A stretch of 64,000 nt of DNA, taken from Rhodococcus opacus. Its GTDB lineage: Bacteria; Actinomycetota; Actinomycetes; Mycobacteriales; Mycobacteriaceae. The notes under the pieces are model-generated. The model was not told where the DNA came from, made no database searches, and worked only from the letters and a program-made list of their open reading frames with translations. The stretch is taken from contig NZ_JAAXPA010000002.1 in assembly GCF_012396235.1 (NCBI RefSeq), positions 1 through 64,000 of the forward strand. The letters run 5' to 3'. A program made the position numbers and the translations under genes. This document shows, in pieces, positions 52,353 to 61,075 of the stretch (within the stretch, counting starts at the first letter, position 1; each line of letters starts with the position of its first letter).

Positions 52353-53741
52353 GTGGTGACGTCATCGGAACACAGACCTTCCACCGTCGGCGAGCTCCGC
52401 GAGTCGGGCCACATTCAACGCACCGTCAAGGAAGAGATCCGCGAGAATCTGCTCGCGGCCCTACGCGACGGCCGTGATCCGTGGCCCGGCATCGTCGGTT
52501 TCGAGGAGACGGTGGAACCACAGCTCGAACGGGCTCTCATCGCCGGTCACGACGTGGTGTTGCTCGGCGAACGTGGTCAGGGCAAGACCCGCCTCCTCCG
52601 CACCCTCAATCTGCTCCTCGACGAATGGACCCCGGTGATCGCCGGTTCCGAACTCGGGGAGCATCCCTATGAGCCCATCACCCCGGCGTCCATCCGCCGG
52701 GCGCAGGAACTGGGCGACAGCCTCCCCGTCGCATGGCGGCACCGCAGCGAGCGGTATTCCGAGAAACTCGCGACCCCCGACACGTCGGTGGCGGACCTCG
52801 TCGGCGACGTGGATCCGGTCAAGGTCGCGGAGGGCCGGAGTCTCGGCGACCCGGAAACCATTCACTTCGGGCTCGTTCCCCGTGCGCACCGGGGCATCGT
52901 CGCCATCAACGAACTGCCCGACCTCGCCGAGCGAATCCAGGTGTCGCTGCTCAATGTCATGGAGGAACGCGACATCCAGGTCCGCGGGTACACGCTCCGG
53001 CTCCCGCTGGACGTCCTGATGGTGGCCAGCGCGAACCCGGAGGACTACACGAACCGCGGTCGCATCATCACCCCGCTGAAGGACCGGTTCGGCGCCGAGA
53101 TCCGGACGCACTACCCGACCCGGCTCGACGACGAAGTCGCGGTCATCCTCCAGGAAGCGCACCTCACCGCGGAGGTGCCCGAGTACCTCCTCGAGATCCT
53201 GGCCCGGTTCACCCGTCTGCTCCGCGAGTCGACGTCGGTCGATCAGCGATCGGGTGTGTCCGCCCGCTTCGCGGTGGCAGGCGCCGAAACCGTCAGTGCC
53301 GCTGCGGTGCATCGCGGCGCCGTGCTCGGTGAAGCCGACCCGGTCGCGCGGCCGGTCGACCTGGAGACCGTCGTCGACGTCCTGCGGGGCAAGGTGGAAT
53401 TCGAATCCGGCGAGGAAGGGCGCGAGATCGAGGTCCTCGAGCACCTGCTCCGGCGGGCGACGGCCGACACCGTCCGCACCCGGCTCGGCGGCATCGACCT
53501 GGCGGAACTCGTGGACGCGGTCGAACAGGGCGACCCGGTGGTGACCGGTGAACGGATCACGGCGAAGGCACTGCTGAACGAGCTGCCCGAACTCGAGGTC
53601 CTCGACGAGCTGGCCGAGCGTCTGGGCGCGGAGTCCGACGGCGAGCGGGCCGCGGCCGCCGAGTTCGCCCTCGAAGGCCTGTACCTGGCGCGGCGGATCT
53701 CGAAGAACCCGGACATCAACGGGCAGACGGTGTATTCGTAA
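52353..53741 (+). CDS. MoxR-type AAA+ ATPase / magnesium-chelatase-like protein (Rv0958-like)
   Basis: The 462-residue protein has Walker A VLLGERGQGKTRLLRTL near residue 70, Walker B IVAINELPDL and a sensor segment MVASANPEDYTNRGR with the arginine finger region TPLKDRFGAEI. The C-terminal lid is helical. It starts with GTG 52353 or 52356. Its stop overlaps the VWA gene start (TAATG), so the pair is coupled. MoxR/VWA pairs act as chaperone-like complexes for cofactor insertion or complex assembly; in mycobacteria the Rv0958-Rv0959 target is unknown. Confidence 0.92.
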   Translation: MVTSSEHRPSTVGELRESGHIQRTVKEEIRENLLAALRDGRDPWPGIVGFEETVEPQLERALIAGHDVVLLGERGQGKTRLLRTLNLLLDEWTPVIAGSELGEHPYEPITPASIRRAQELGDSLPVAWRHRSERYSEKLATPDTSVADLVGDVDPVKVAEGRSLGDPETIHFGLVPRAHRGIVAINELPDLAERIQVSLLNVMEERDIQVRGYTLRLPLDVLMVASANPEDYTNRGRIITPLKDRFGAEIRTHYPTRLDDEVAVILQEAHLTAEVPEYLLEILARFTRLLRESTSVDQRSGVSARFAVAGAETVSAAAVHRGAVLGEADPVARPVDLETVVDVLRGKVEFESGEEGREIEVLEHLLRRATADTVRTRLGGIDLAELVDAVEQGDPVVTGERITAKALLNELPELEVLDELAERLGAESDGERAAAAEFALEGLYLARRISKNPDINGQTVYS

Positions 53742-55714
53742 TGTCCCGCAAGGCGGAGCGCGGACCGCACAACGCGCGGTACGGGCCGTACGAGGGCGGT
53801 GATCCGCTGGCGCCGCCGGTGGACCTGCGTGAGGCCCTGGCCGCGATCGGCGACGACGTGTTCGCCGGCACGTCGCCGCGGCAGGCGCTGCGCGAGATGC
53901 TCCGGCGCGGCAACCGGGACATGCGCGGCCTGGACGAGCTTGCGGCCGAGGCCAATCGGCGTCGCCGTGAACTGCTGAAGCGGAACAACCTGAACGGCAC
54001 ACTCGAAGAGGTCCGGGAACTCCTCGACCGCGCGGTGCTCGAGGAACGCAAGACACTGGCCCGCGCGCTCGACGACGACGCCCGATTCTCGGAGATGCGC
54101 CTCGAGGAACTGTCGTCGTCCACCGCGCAGGCCGTGCAGGAACTCGCCGACTACGACTGGCGCAGTTCGGAAGCACGCGAGGACTACGAGAAGATCCGGG
54201 ACCTCCTCGGCCGCGAAATGCTGGACCAGCGGTTCGCCGGCATGAAACAGGCCCTCGAGGGTGCCACGGAAGAAGACCGCGAACGCATCCGGGAGATGCT
54301 CGCCGACCTCAACGACCTGCTCGACAAGCATTCGCGCGGCGAGGACACGCAGGAACAGTTCGACGAGTTCATGGACAAGCACGGGGAGTACTTCCCCGAG
54401 AACCCGCAAAACGTCGAGGAACTGCTCGATTCGCTGGCGCAGCGGGCGGCGGCGGCGCAGCGCCTGCGGAATTCGCTGTCGCAGGAGCAGCGCGACGAAC
54501 TGGATGCGCTGGCGCAGCAGGCGTTCGGCGATCCGTCGCTGATCGGACAGCTGGACCGCCTCGACCAGCACCTGCAGGCCGCGCGCCCGGGCGAGGATTG
54601 GCAGGGCGCGCAGCGGTTCCGCGGGGACGACGGCATGGGCCTGGGCGAGGGCACCGGGGCGTTGCAGGACATCGCGGAACTCGAGTCGCTCGCCGAGCAA
54701 CTGTCGCAGCAGTACGCGGGCGCACAACTCGACGACATCGACGCGGAGACTCTGGCCCGGCAACTGGGCGACGAGGCGGCGGCCGACGCGCAGACCCTCG
54801 CCGAACTCGAGAAGGCCCTGCGAGACCAGGGCTTCCTCGACCGCGGGGCGGACGGCCAGTGGCGCCTGTCGCCCAAGGCGATGCGCCAACTCGGTCAGAC
54901 GGCTCTGCGGGACGTGGCGCAGCAGCTGTCTTCGCGTGGCGGGCAACGGGAGACGCGCCGCGCCGGGTCGATGGGGGAGCCGACGGGCGCGTCCCGCGAG
55001 TGGGCGTTCGGCGACACCGAGCCGTGGGACGTCACACGCACGATCACCAACGCCGTGCTGCGGGCGGCATCCGATCCGGTCGAGCGCGGTCGCGTCCCGG
55101 TCCGATTGTCGGTGGCGGACGTGGAGGTGATGGAGACCGAGCAGCGGTCGCAGGCGGCGGTCGCGTTGCTGGTCGACACGTCGTTCTCGATGGTGATGGA
55201 GGGCCGGTGGGTGCCGATGAAACGCACCGCCCTCGCCCTGAACCACTTGGTGAGCACCCGGTTCCGCAGCGACGAACTGCAGCTCATCTCGTTCGGCAGG
55301 CACGCGCAGGTGCTGACGCCGGCGGAACTGGCCGGCCTGGACGGCGCGTGGGACCAGGGCACCAATCTGCACCACGCGCTGCTGCTGGCGGCCCGGCATC
55401 TGCGCCGGCACCCCAACGCCCAGCCGGTGGTCCTGATCGTCACCGACGGTGAGCCGACTGCCCACCTCGAGCCGGACGGCTTCGCGTACTTCGACTACCC
55501 GCCGAGCGCCCGGACCCTCGGTCTGACGGTCCGGGAACTCGACACCCTTGCCCGCCTCGGCGCTCACGTCACGTTCTTCCGGCTCGGTGAGGATCCCGGT
55601 CTCGCGCGGGTGGTGGACCGGATGGCCGAGCGGGTCGGCGGACGCGTCGTGGCGCCCGGGCTGGACGGTCTCGGCGCCGCCGTCGTCAGCGACTACATGC
55701 GTCGCCGCCGCTAG
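53741..55714 (+). CDS. VWA-domain protein, partner of the MoxR ATPase (Rv0959-like)
   Basis: The 657-residue protein has a long, Arg/Glu/Leu-rich helical N-terminal part (residues 1-440, coiled-coil-like) and a C-terminal von Willebrand A domain. The MIDAS motif DxSxS is in ALLVDTSFSMVMEG (about residue 478), with Thr in WDQGTNLHHALLLA and Asp in VLIVTDGEPT. No signal peptide, so cytoplasmic. It should bind Mg and an acidic partner, driven by the MoxR ATPase. Palindrome A3 lies 17 bases after its stop. Confidence 0.92.
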   Translation: MSRKAERGPHNARYGPYEGGDPLAPPVDLREALAAIGDDVFAGTSPRQALREMLRRGNRDMRGLDELAAEANRRRRELLKRNNLNGTLEEVRELLDRAVLEERKTLARALDDDARFSEMRLEELSSSTAQAVQELADYDWRSSEAREDYEKIRDLLGREMLDQRFAGMKQALEGATEEDRERIREMLADLNDLLDKHSRGEDTQEQFDEFMDKHGEYFPENPQNVEELLDSLAQRAAAAQRLRNSLSQEQRDELDALAQQAFGDPSLIGQLDRLDQHLQAARPGEDWQGAQRFRGDDGMGLGEGTGALQDIAELESLAEQLSQQYAGAQLDDIDAETLARQLGDEAAADAQTLAELEKALRDQGFLDRGADGQWRLSPKAMRQLGQTALRDVAQQLSSRGGQRETRRAGSMGEPTGASREWAFGDTEPWDVTRTITNAVLRAASDPVERGRVPVRLSVADVEVMETEQRSQAAVALLVDTSFSMVMEGRWVPMKRTALALNHLVSTRFRSDELQLISFGRHAQVLTPAELAGLDGAWDQGTNLHHALLLAARHLRRHPNAQPVVLIVTDGEPTAHLEPDGFAYFDYPPSARTLGLTVRELDTLARLGAHVTFFRLGEDPGLARVVDRMAERVGGRVVAPGLDGLGAAVVSDYMRRRR

Positions 55715-55731
55715 GTGCGGCTCCGCCACCC

Positions 55732-55771
55732 GTGAGTACTTATTAACCGCCCGCGGTTAACAAGTACTCAC
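55732..55771. repeat. 40-bp palindromic element, family A copy 3
   Basis: GTGAGTACTTATTAACCGCC and CGCGGTTAACAAGTACTCAC form a 40-bp inverted repeat with the fewest mismatches of the family, extended by CCC/GGG. It fills the convergent gap between the VWA gene and the agmatine deiminase gene, and it stands at the edge of the block that is syntenic with Rv0946c-Rv0959. Confidence 0.87.
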
Positions 55772-55778
55772 GGGCGCG

Positions 55779-56801
55779 TCAGCGCACAGCGGGCTGGTGC
55801 TGGGTGATGCAGTGAATTCCGCCGCCGCGCGCGAAGAGCGGGCGGGCGTCGACCGACACGACCGTGCGGCCGGGGTAGGCGGCCGACAGGATCGCGACCG
55901 CTTCCTCGTCCGCGGGATCGTCGAAGCTGCACGCGATGACGCCGCCGTTGACGACGAAATGGTTGATGTAGCTGTAGTCGACGAAACCCTCCTCGTCGCG
56001 CAGGACTGTCGGCGCGGGGACGGTGATGATCTCCCACGACTCACCGCGGGCGTCGGTGGTCTGCTTCAGCACGTCGATGACGGCCTTGCTGACCTCGAAG
56101 TCGGGGTGTTCGGGGTTGCGCTGGTCGTGCACCAGGACGACGCCCGGTGACGGGATGGCGGCGACGATGTCGACGTGCCCGCGTGTGCCGTACGTGTCCT
56201 GGTCCCGGGTCAGTCCGCGCGGCAGCCAGATGACCTTCGTGGCACCGATCGTCCGGGCGAGCTCGGCCTCGATGTCGGCTTTCGACAGTTCCGGGTTACG
56301 GCCGGGGTCGAGTTGCACGGTCTCGGTCACCAGCACGGTGCCGAGGCCGTCGACCTGGATGCCGCCGCCCTCGTTGACGATGGGCGAGTCGACGAGCTCG
56401 GCCCCCGACCGCTCGACCACCAGTGCGCCGATCTTCGAGTCCTTGTCCCACTGGGCCCAGTCCTGGCCGCCCCAGCCGTTGAAGATCCAGTCGACGCCGC
56501 CGAGGCGTCCGTCCTCGGACAGTACGAATGTGGGTCCGATGTCGCGCATCCAGGCGTCGTTCAGCGGCGCCGCGACGATGTCGATGTCCGCGGACAGGTA
56601 CTCCTCGGCTGCCGACACCTGTCCGGGGTCGACGACGACAGTGACGGGCTCGAACCGGGACACCGCGTGCGCCACCTCGGCCCACGTGGTGCGGGCCTCG
56701 TGGTGTTCCTCGGGGGTGTCGCCCAGGGAGTAGCCCTCACTGGGGTAGGCCATCCAGGTGCGTTCGTGCAGTTCGCCTTCCGCGGGCATGCGCCAGGTCA
56801 T
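55779..56801 (-). CDS. aguA: Agmatine deiminase
   Basis: The 340-residue peptidylarginine-deiminase-fold enzyme has MPAEGELHERTWMAYPSEGY at the N-terminus, NDAWMRDIGPTFVL, GTRGHVDIVAAIPSPGVVLV with the catalytic His, and the nucleophile Cys in ARGGGIHCITQHQPA. It converts agmatine to N-carbamoylputrescine and ammonia. ATG 56801 overlaps the upstream stop as ATGA, coupling it to the nitrilase-family gene. Confidence 0.95.
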   Translation of the reverse strand: MTWRMPAEGELHERTWMAYPSEGYSLGDTPEEHHEARTTWAEVAHAVSRFEPVTVVVDPGQVSAAEEYLSADIDIVAAPLNDAWMRDIGPTFVLSEDGRLGGVDWIFNGWGGQDWAQWDKDSKIGALVVERSGAELVDSPIVNEGGGIQVDGLGTVLVTETVQLDPGRNPELSKADIEAELARTIGATKVIWLPRGLTRDQDTYGTRGHVDIVAAIPSPGVVLVHDQRNPEHPDFEVSKAVIDVLKQTTDARGESWEIITVPAPTVLRDEEGFVDYSYINHFVVNGGVIACSFDDPADEEAVAILSAAYPGRTVVSVDARPLFARGGGIHCITQHQPAVR

Positions 56802-57781
56802 CAGGCCCTCCCGAACGGGGAGGCGTGATCGACCGGCTCGGTGAGGACGCCGTAGGTGTCGGGGCGCCGGGTGGCCAGGAACGGGAACAGGGCCAGCCAG
56901 TCTTCGCGCTGCTGGAGGTCGAGGTCGGCGACCAGGACCGCGGATTCGTCGCGCGGGGCCTGCGCGAGGATCCGGCCGTAGGGGTCGGAGATGAACGACG
57001 AGCCGTAGAACGTGATGAGGCCTTCGCTGCCGTGGCGGTTGGGCACCACCATGAACGTGCCGTTCGCGATGCCGTTGCCGACGATCACCTGCTGCCACAG
57101 CGGCTGGGTGTCGAACTGCGGGTGGTCGGGCTCGGAGCCGATCGCGGTGGGGTACACCAGGATCTCGGCGCCGCCGAGCGAGTACGCGCGGGCGACCTCG
57201 GGGAACCACTCGTCCCAGCACGTCGGCAGTCCGAGCTTCGCCCCGCCGAGTGCCTCGGCGGTGTGGACGGGGTACGGATCGGTTGCGGGACCGCCGCGGA
57301 AGTAGGTGTCCTCGTAGTAGCCGGCGGTGACGGGGATGTGCAGCTTGCGGGTGCGGGCGAGCAGTTCACCGGAGGGGGCGACGAGGATGGCCGTGTTGAA
57401 CCCGAGCCCGTCCTCGTACTGCACACCGTCCTCGGAGTCGTTCCGCTCGTACAGCGAGGCGTGGACGAGGACGCCGTGTTCGGCGGCGGCCTTGGCGGCG
57501 AACGTGAACGTGGGGCCGGTGAGGAGGTCCTCGGCGGTCCGTCCCGGGTTGTCGCCACCCGGCGTCGACGCGGGGTAGCGGCTCAGTGTGAGTTCGGGGA
57601 GGAACACCACGCGCGCCCCGAGTTTCGCTGCCGCGGCGATGCCCTCGTCGAGTTCGGCCCGCAGGTCCTGATCGTTCTCGTGCCAGCGGTGCTGGACGAG
57701 ACCGACACGGAGCGGGGTGCGTCCCGTCTCGCGTGTCCTCGACAGGGACTCGGGAGGGGTGAGGGCGGTAATCGTCAACAT
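56801..57781 (-). CDS. aguB: N-carbamoylputrescine amidase (nitrilase family)
   Basis: The 326-residue carbon-nitrogen hydrolase has the Glu-Lys-Cys triad in VVFLPELTLSRYP, RKLHIPVTAGYYED and LGLPTCWDEWFPEVAR. The HIPVTAGYYED...YFRGG region matches N-carbamoylputrescine amidases. It releases putrescine, CO2 and ammonia. It is the first gene of a two-gene unit with aguA, transcribed from a TetR-type promoter at 57837-57865, and is divergent from the tetR gene. Confidence 0.93.
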   Translation of the reverse strand: MLTITALTPPESLSRTRETGRTPLRVGLVQHRWHENDQDLRAELDEGIAAAAKLGARVVFLPELTLSRYPASTPGGDNPGRTAEDLLTGPTFTFAAKAAAEHGVLVHASLYERNDSEDGVQYEDGLGFNTAILVAPSGELLARTRKLHIPVTAGYYEDTYFRGGPATDPYPVHTAEALGGAKLGLPTCWDEWFPEVARAYSLGGAEILVYPTAIGSEPDHPQFDTQPLWQQVIVGNGIANGTFMVVPNRHGSEGLITFYGSSFISDPYGRILAQAPRDESAVLVADLDLQQREDWLALFPFLATRRPDTYGVLTEPVDHASPFGRA

Positions 57782-57818
57782 TGTGTTTCCTCGGATGTTC
57801 GGTTCGGCGAGCGCCTAA

Positions 57819-57865
57819 AACGAATTGGATTCGTTAAGTATGGTGGGTGAATGCTCGGCGATCAA
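57819..57865 (-). promoter_or_regulatory. Promoter and TetR-type operator of the agu genes
   Basis: On the minus strand a -35 TTGATC (57865-57860) and a -10 CATACT (57842-57837) are 17 bases apart. Directly downstream AACGAAT-TGG-ATTCGTT (57819-57835), a perfect 7-bp inverted repeat, covers the transcription start. It lies 38 bases before the amidase ATG. Binding of the divergent TetR protein is inferred. Confidence 0.7.
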
Positions 57866-57943
57866 GGGGTGGGGCGTGACGAATTCGATTCCTTCGGTAT
57901 CCACCCTGGTCGCCGGTGACACACACCGACCAGGAGGGCACCC

Positions 57944-58555
57944 ATGCCACGGCCATCACAGCGACTGCTGTCGCCGGAGATCATCACCGAAGCTGCCATG
58001 CGCATGGTGGACCTCACCGGTGACTTCACGATGCCGGGTCTCGCCGAACGGCTGAAGGTGCGGCCCTCCTCGCTGTACAACCACGTGTCCGGGAGGGCGG
58101 AGATCATCGAACTGATGCGTGCCCGCATGATGGCGGGCATCGTGGTGGCGGACCCCGACGGCAAGTGGAGCGAGACGGTGGCCGGCCTCGCGCGCGAGTA
58201 TCGGCGCAATTACGCCGAGCATCCTCGGCTGATTCCTCTGTTCACCGCGCACACAGTGCAGTCCGGTGTGGCATTCGGGCTGTACAACGCGCTGGCGCAG
58301 GCATTCTCGGACGGCGGCTTCACGCCCGAAGAGATTCTGCACGCCATCACGACGGTCGACAGCTTCGTGCTCGGGTCGGCGCTGGACCTCGCCGCACCCG
58401 AAGTGGTCTGGGCGACGGCGCCGGAGGCGAACGAGGCCATGCTGGCCGCCCTGGCCACGTCCGGGCCGAACCCCGGACGGGCGGATGCAGCATTCGAGTT
58501 CGGGCTGCGGACGCTTATCGCGGGCTTGGTGGCGCAGGCTCCGTTCGAGCCGTGA
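57944..58555 (+). CDS. TetR-family transcriptional regulator
   Basis: The 203-residue protein has an N-terminal TetR helix-turn-helix (LSPEIITEAAMRMVDLTGDF then LAERLKVRPSSLYNHVSGRA, residues 10-60) and an all-helical ligand domain with LIPLFTAHTVQSGVAFGLYN of the TetR_C type. A polyamine, agmatine or an aldehyde could be the inducer. It is divergent from aguB, and its 3' end overlaps the permease gene by 41 bases on the other strand. Confidence 0.92.
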   Translation: MPRPSQRLLSPEIITEAAMRMVDLTGDFTMPGLAERLKVRPSSLYNHVSGRAEIIELMRARMMAGIVVADPDGKWSETVAGLAREYRRNYAEHPRLIPLFTAHTVQSGVAFGLYNALAQAFSDGGFTPEEILHAITTVDSFVLGSALDLAAPEVVWATAPEANEAMLAALATSGPNPGRADAAFEFGLRTLIAGLVAQAPFEP

Positions 58556-60095
58556 GATCGCCCTCGTCCCGCAACGCCGACGTGTCGCGGTTGAGGGTCT
58601 CGCCGCGGAAGAAGGCGGGATTGCGGAAGCGCATGACCATCATCAGCACGGCGCCGAGCAGGAGGATGCCGAAGCCGAGGAAGAAGACGAGGCCGATTCC
58701 GCCGATGGACGCACCGCTCGCGTTCTCCGGGTCCATGCTCTCGTCGATCGAGATGACGAACACGGCGAACAGCATCAGCCCGCCGAGCAGCGGAAACGCG
58801 AACCGGAAGACGGCGTTGCGCACGCTCGTGAACAACCGGCCCCGGAAATACCAGACGCAGGCGAACGCGGTGATGCCGTAGTACCAGCAGATCATGATGC
58901 CCAGCGCGGCGATCGTGTCGAGCAGTGTGCGCTCCGACAGGAACGTGACGACGGTGTAGAAGACCGCGGTCACCACACCGGCGACGACGGTCGCGTAGGA
59001 CGGCACCAGGAACCGCGGCGACACCTCGGCGAGCTTCTTCGGGAACGCGCCGTAGGCGCCCATGGCCAGCATCGTGCGCGCGGCGGGCAGGAACGTGGTC
59101 TGCAGGCTCGCGACCGAGGAGACGAACACGGCGAGGAACAGCAGCATGCCGCCCCAGTTGCCGAGAACCGGATCGGCGAGGGCGCCGAAGACGTTCTCGG
59201 AGTTGTCCGGGTTGCCGAGGCCGAGACCGTCCTCGCCGACGCCCGCATACATCATCGCCGCGACCGACACGAGCAGGTAGGTCAGCAGAATCGTCGCGAC
59301 GCACAGCAGGCCGGCGCGACCGGGGGTCTTCTTCGGGTTCTTCGACTCCTCGCCCAGTGTCAGGCAGGTGTCCCAGCCCCAGAACGCGAAGATCGAACCC
59401 GTCAGGCCGATCACGAACGCACCGAGGGCCAGTCCCGTGAACGGGTTGAACCAGCTCAGGTCGAACGACAGCCCGGCGGGGGCGGACCCGTTGCCGACGT
59501 GAACCAGTGCCACCACCGCGAAGGCGATGAGCAGCACCATCTGGAAGCCGACCAGCGCGACCTGCAGCTTCTCACTGGTGGTGATGCCGCGACTGGCGAT
59601 CCACGTGGCGAGCGCGATGAAGAGCAGTGTGGTGCCCACATTCACGAATTTGTTGCCCGGCAGATCCGCGATGCTCGGGGCGTCGAACAGTTTCGCGATG
59701 AACAGATAGAAGAACTGCACGGCGATCGCCGCGAGGTTCGAGAGCACGATGATCGTGGCGATCACCATGCCCCAACCGCACATCCAGCCGACGTACGGAC
59801 CGAACGCCTTGGTCGACCACGTGAACGACGCACCGCAGTCCGGGGATTCGGAATTGAGCTCACGGTAGGCGTACGCCGTGAGGAACATGGGAATGAAGCC
59901 GGCGATGAAGATGGCGGGCATCTTCAACCCGACGGCCGCGACGATCAGCCCGATGCTGGCCGTCAGCGTGTAACCCGGTGCCACCGACGAGATTCCGAGG
60001 ATCGCCCCGGAGAATGTCCCGACCGCACCGGTGGCCAGCCCCTTGGCGCTCACGGCGCCGTCGGCCGACGCCGGCGCGCCTTCGCTGTTCGTCAT
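58515..60095 (-). CDS. APC-family amino acid/polyamine permease
   Basis: The 526-residue transporter has about 12 to 14 helices. AILGISSVAPGYTLTASIGL begins TM1 with the family G-I-S type break, and GASFTWSTKAFGPYVGWMCG is in TM3. SIFAFWGWDTCLTLGEESKN is the TM6 substrate region. APC proteins of this group import amines or amino acids with protons or sodium. ATG 60095 follows GGAGGTTCAG. The gene is near amine-oxidising enzymes, so an amine such as putrescine or agmatine is a likely substrate. Confidence 0.92.
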   Translation of the reverse strand: MTNSEGAPASADGAVSAKGLATGAVGTFSGAILGISSVAPGYTLTASIGLIVAAVGLKMPAIFIAGFIPMFLTAYAYRELNSESPDCGASFTWSTKAFGPYVGWMCGWGMVIATIIVLSNLAAIAVQFFYLFIAKLFDAPSIADLPGNKFVNVGTTLLFIALATWIASRGITTSEKLQVALVGFQMVLLIAFAVVALVHVGNGSAPAGLSFDLSWFNPFTGLALGAFVIGLTGSIFAFWGWDTCLTLGEESKNPKKTPGRAGLLCVATILLTYLLVSVAAMMYAGVGEDGLGLGNPDNSENVFGALADPVLGNWGGMLLFLAVFVSSVASLQTTFLPAARTMLAMGAYGAFPKKLAEVSPRFLVPSYATVVAGVVTAVFYTVVTFLSERTLLDTIAALGIMICWYYGITAFACVWYFRGRLFTSVRNAVFRFAFPLLGGLMLFAVFVISIDESMDPENASGASIGGIGLVFFLGFGILLLGAVLMMVMRFRNPAFFRGETLNRDTSALRDEGDLTARTEPAPPSPR

Positions 60096-60150
60096 GTCTG
60101 AACCTCCGGTCGGGAACGAGCGTGGATCCGGGGCGGGTGTCGCGGACGGT

Positions 60151-61041
60151 TTACTCACTGTTTTCGAACTCCTGCTTGGGGACGACCACCATGGGCACCG
60201 GCAGGACGCGGAGCATCTTGGCCGCGGTGGATCCCAGGAACAGTCGATGAGGTTGGGCGAGCCGGCTGGAGCCGACCATCACGAGGTCGCCGTCCTGCCA
60301 GTCGAGTGTGCGGACCGCCGATTCCACGGAGGATCCGTCGGCGATCGTGACGGACACGGGAAAGTCTTCGGGAAGAGCGGATTTCGCCACTTCGAGGGTG
60401 CTCTGCGCGTGGGCGACGGCCCGGTCGCGGATGTCGTCGGGGGTGTCCCGGTGATCGCGGAGGTCGTTCTGCGGGTCGAGTGCGACGAGGGAGACGAGGC
60501 GGAGCGGGGTCTGCATCCGCTCGCACGTCCGTACCGCCGTCCGCAGCAGCACATCCGCCCCGGTCCGGGTCCCGAGCGCGCAGGTGACCTCGCGGATCTT
60601 CTTCGCGGAGGAATGCCGATAGCCGCGGGGCGCGAGGGCCAGCGGAACGTGCGCCGAGTGCAGCAGTTCCGTCGACACGGAGCCGACGGAGTGCCGCCCC
60701 AGCAGGCCGTCTCCGGCGGCGCCGACGACGATTGCCTGCGCCCCCAGCCGGGACACCTCGTCGATGAGACCCTGCGCGAACGAATCGTGGAAGCTCAGGT
60801 GGACGTCCACGTCGATGTCGCTCGGCACCGACGACTTCGCCTCGTCCAGCCAGCGCTGGGCACGGGAGGCGAGGATGTCGTCGTAGCCGGTCTCTGCCGG
60901 AACTCTCGCCGGGACCGTCCGGTCCGGCGGGAGCACCATGCAGATGTCGAGCTGTGCGCCGAGACTGCGGGCGAGCTGCGCCCCGAGGGCAAGACCGTCC
61001 TCCCCGCTGGGGGTGGCGAGATATCCAACGACCAAACGCAT
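60151..61041 (-). CDS. Universal stress protein with two UspA domains
   Basis: The 296-residue protein has two tandem UspA domains, residues 1-140 and 150-290. The second carries the ATP-binding-type GSSRLAQPHRLFLGSTAAK; the first has VVGAAGDGLLGRHSVGS. Such proteins bind ATP or cAMP and respond to stress; the role here is unknown. It lies between the aldehyde dehydrogenase and permease genes in the same direction, so it seems to be part of the amine operon. Confidence 0.92.
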   Translation of the reverse strand: MRLVVGYLATPSGEDGLALGAQLARSLGAQLDICMVLPPDRTVPARVPAETGYDDILASRAQRWLDEAKSSVPSDIDVDVHLSFHDSFAQGLIDEVSRLGAQAIVVGAAGDGLLGRHSVGSVSTELLHSAHVPLALAPRGYRHSSAKKIREVTCALGTRTGADVLLRTAVRTCERMQTPLRLVSLVALDPQNDLRDHRDTPDDIRDRAVAHAQSTLEVAKSALPEDFPVSVTIADGSSVESAVRTLDWQDGDLVMVGSSRLAQPHRLFLGSTAAKMLRVLPVPMVVVPKQEFENSE

Positions 61042-61075
61042 GGTGACGGTTCCGATCTGTCTCGGGGCGGGTGGT

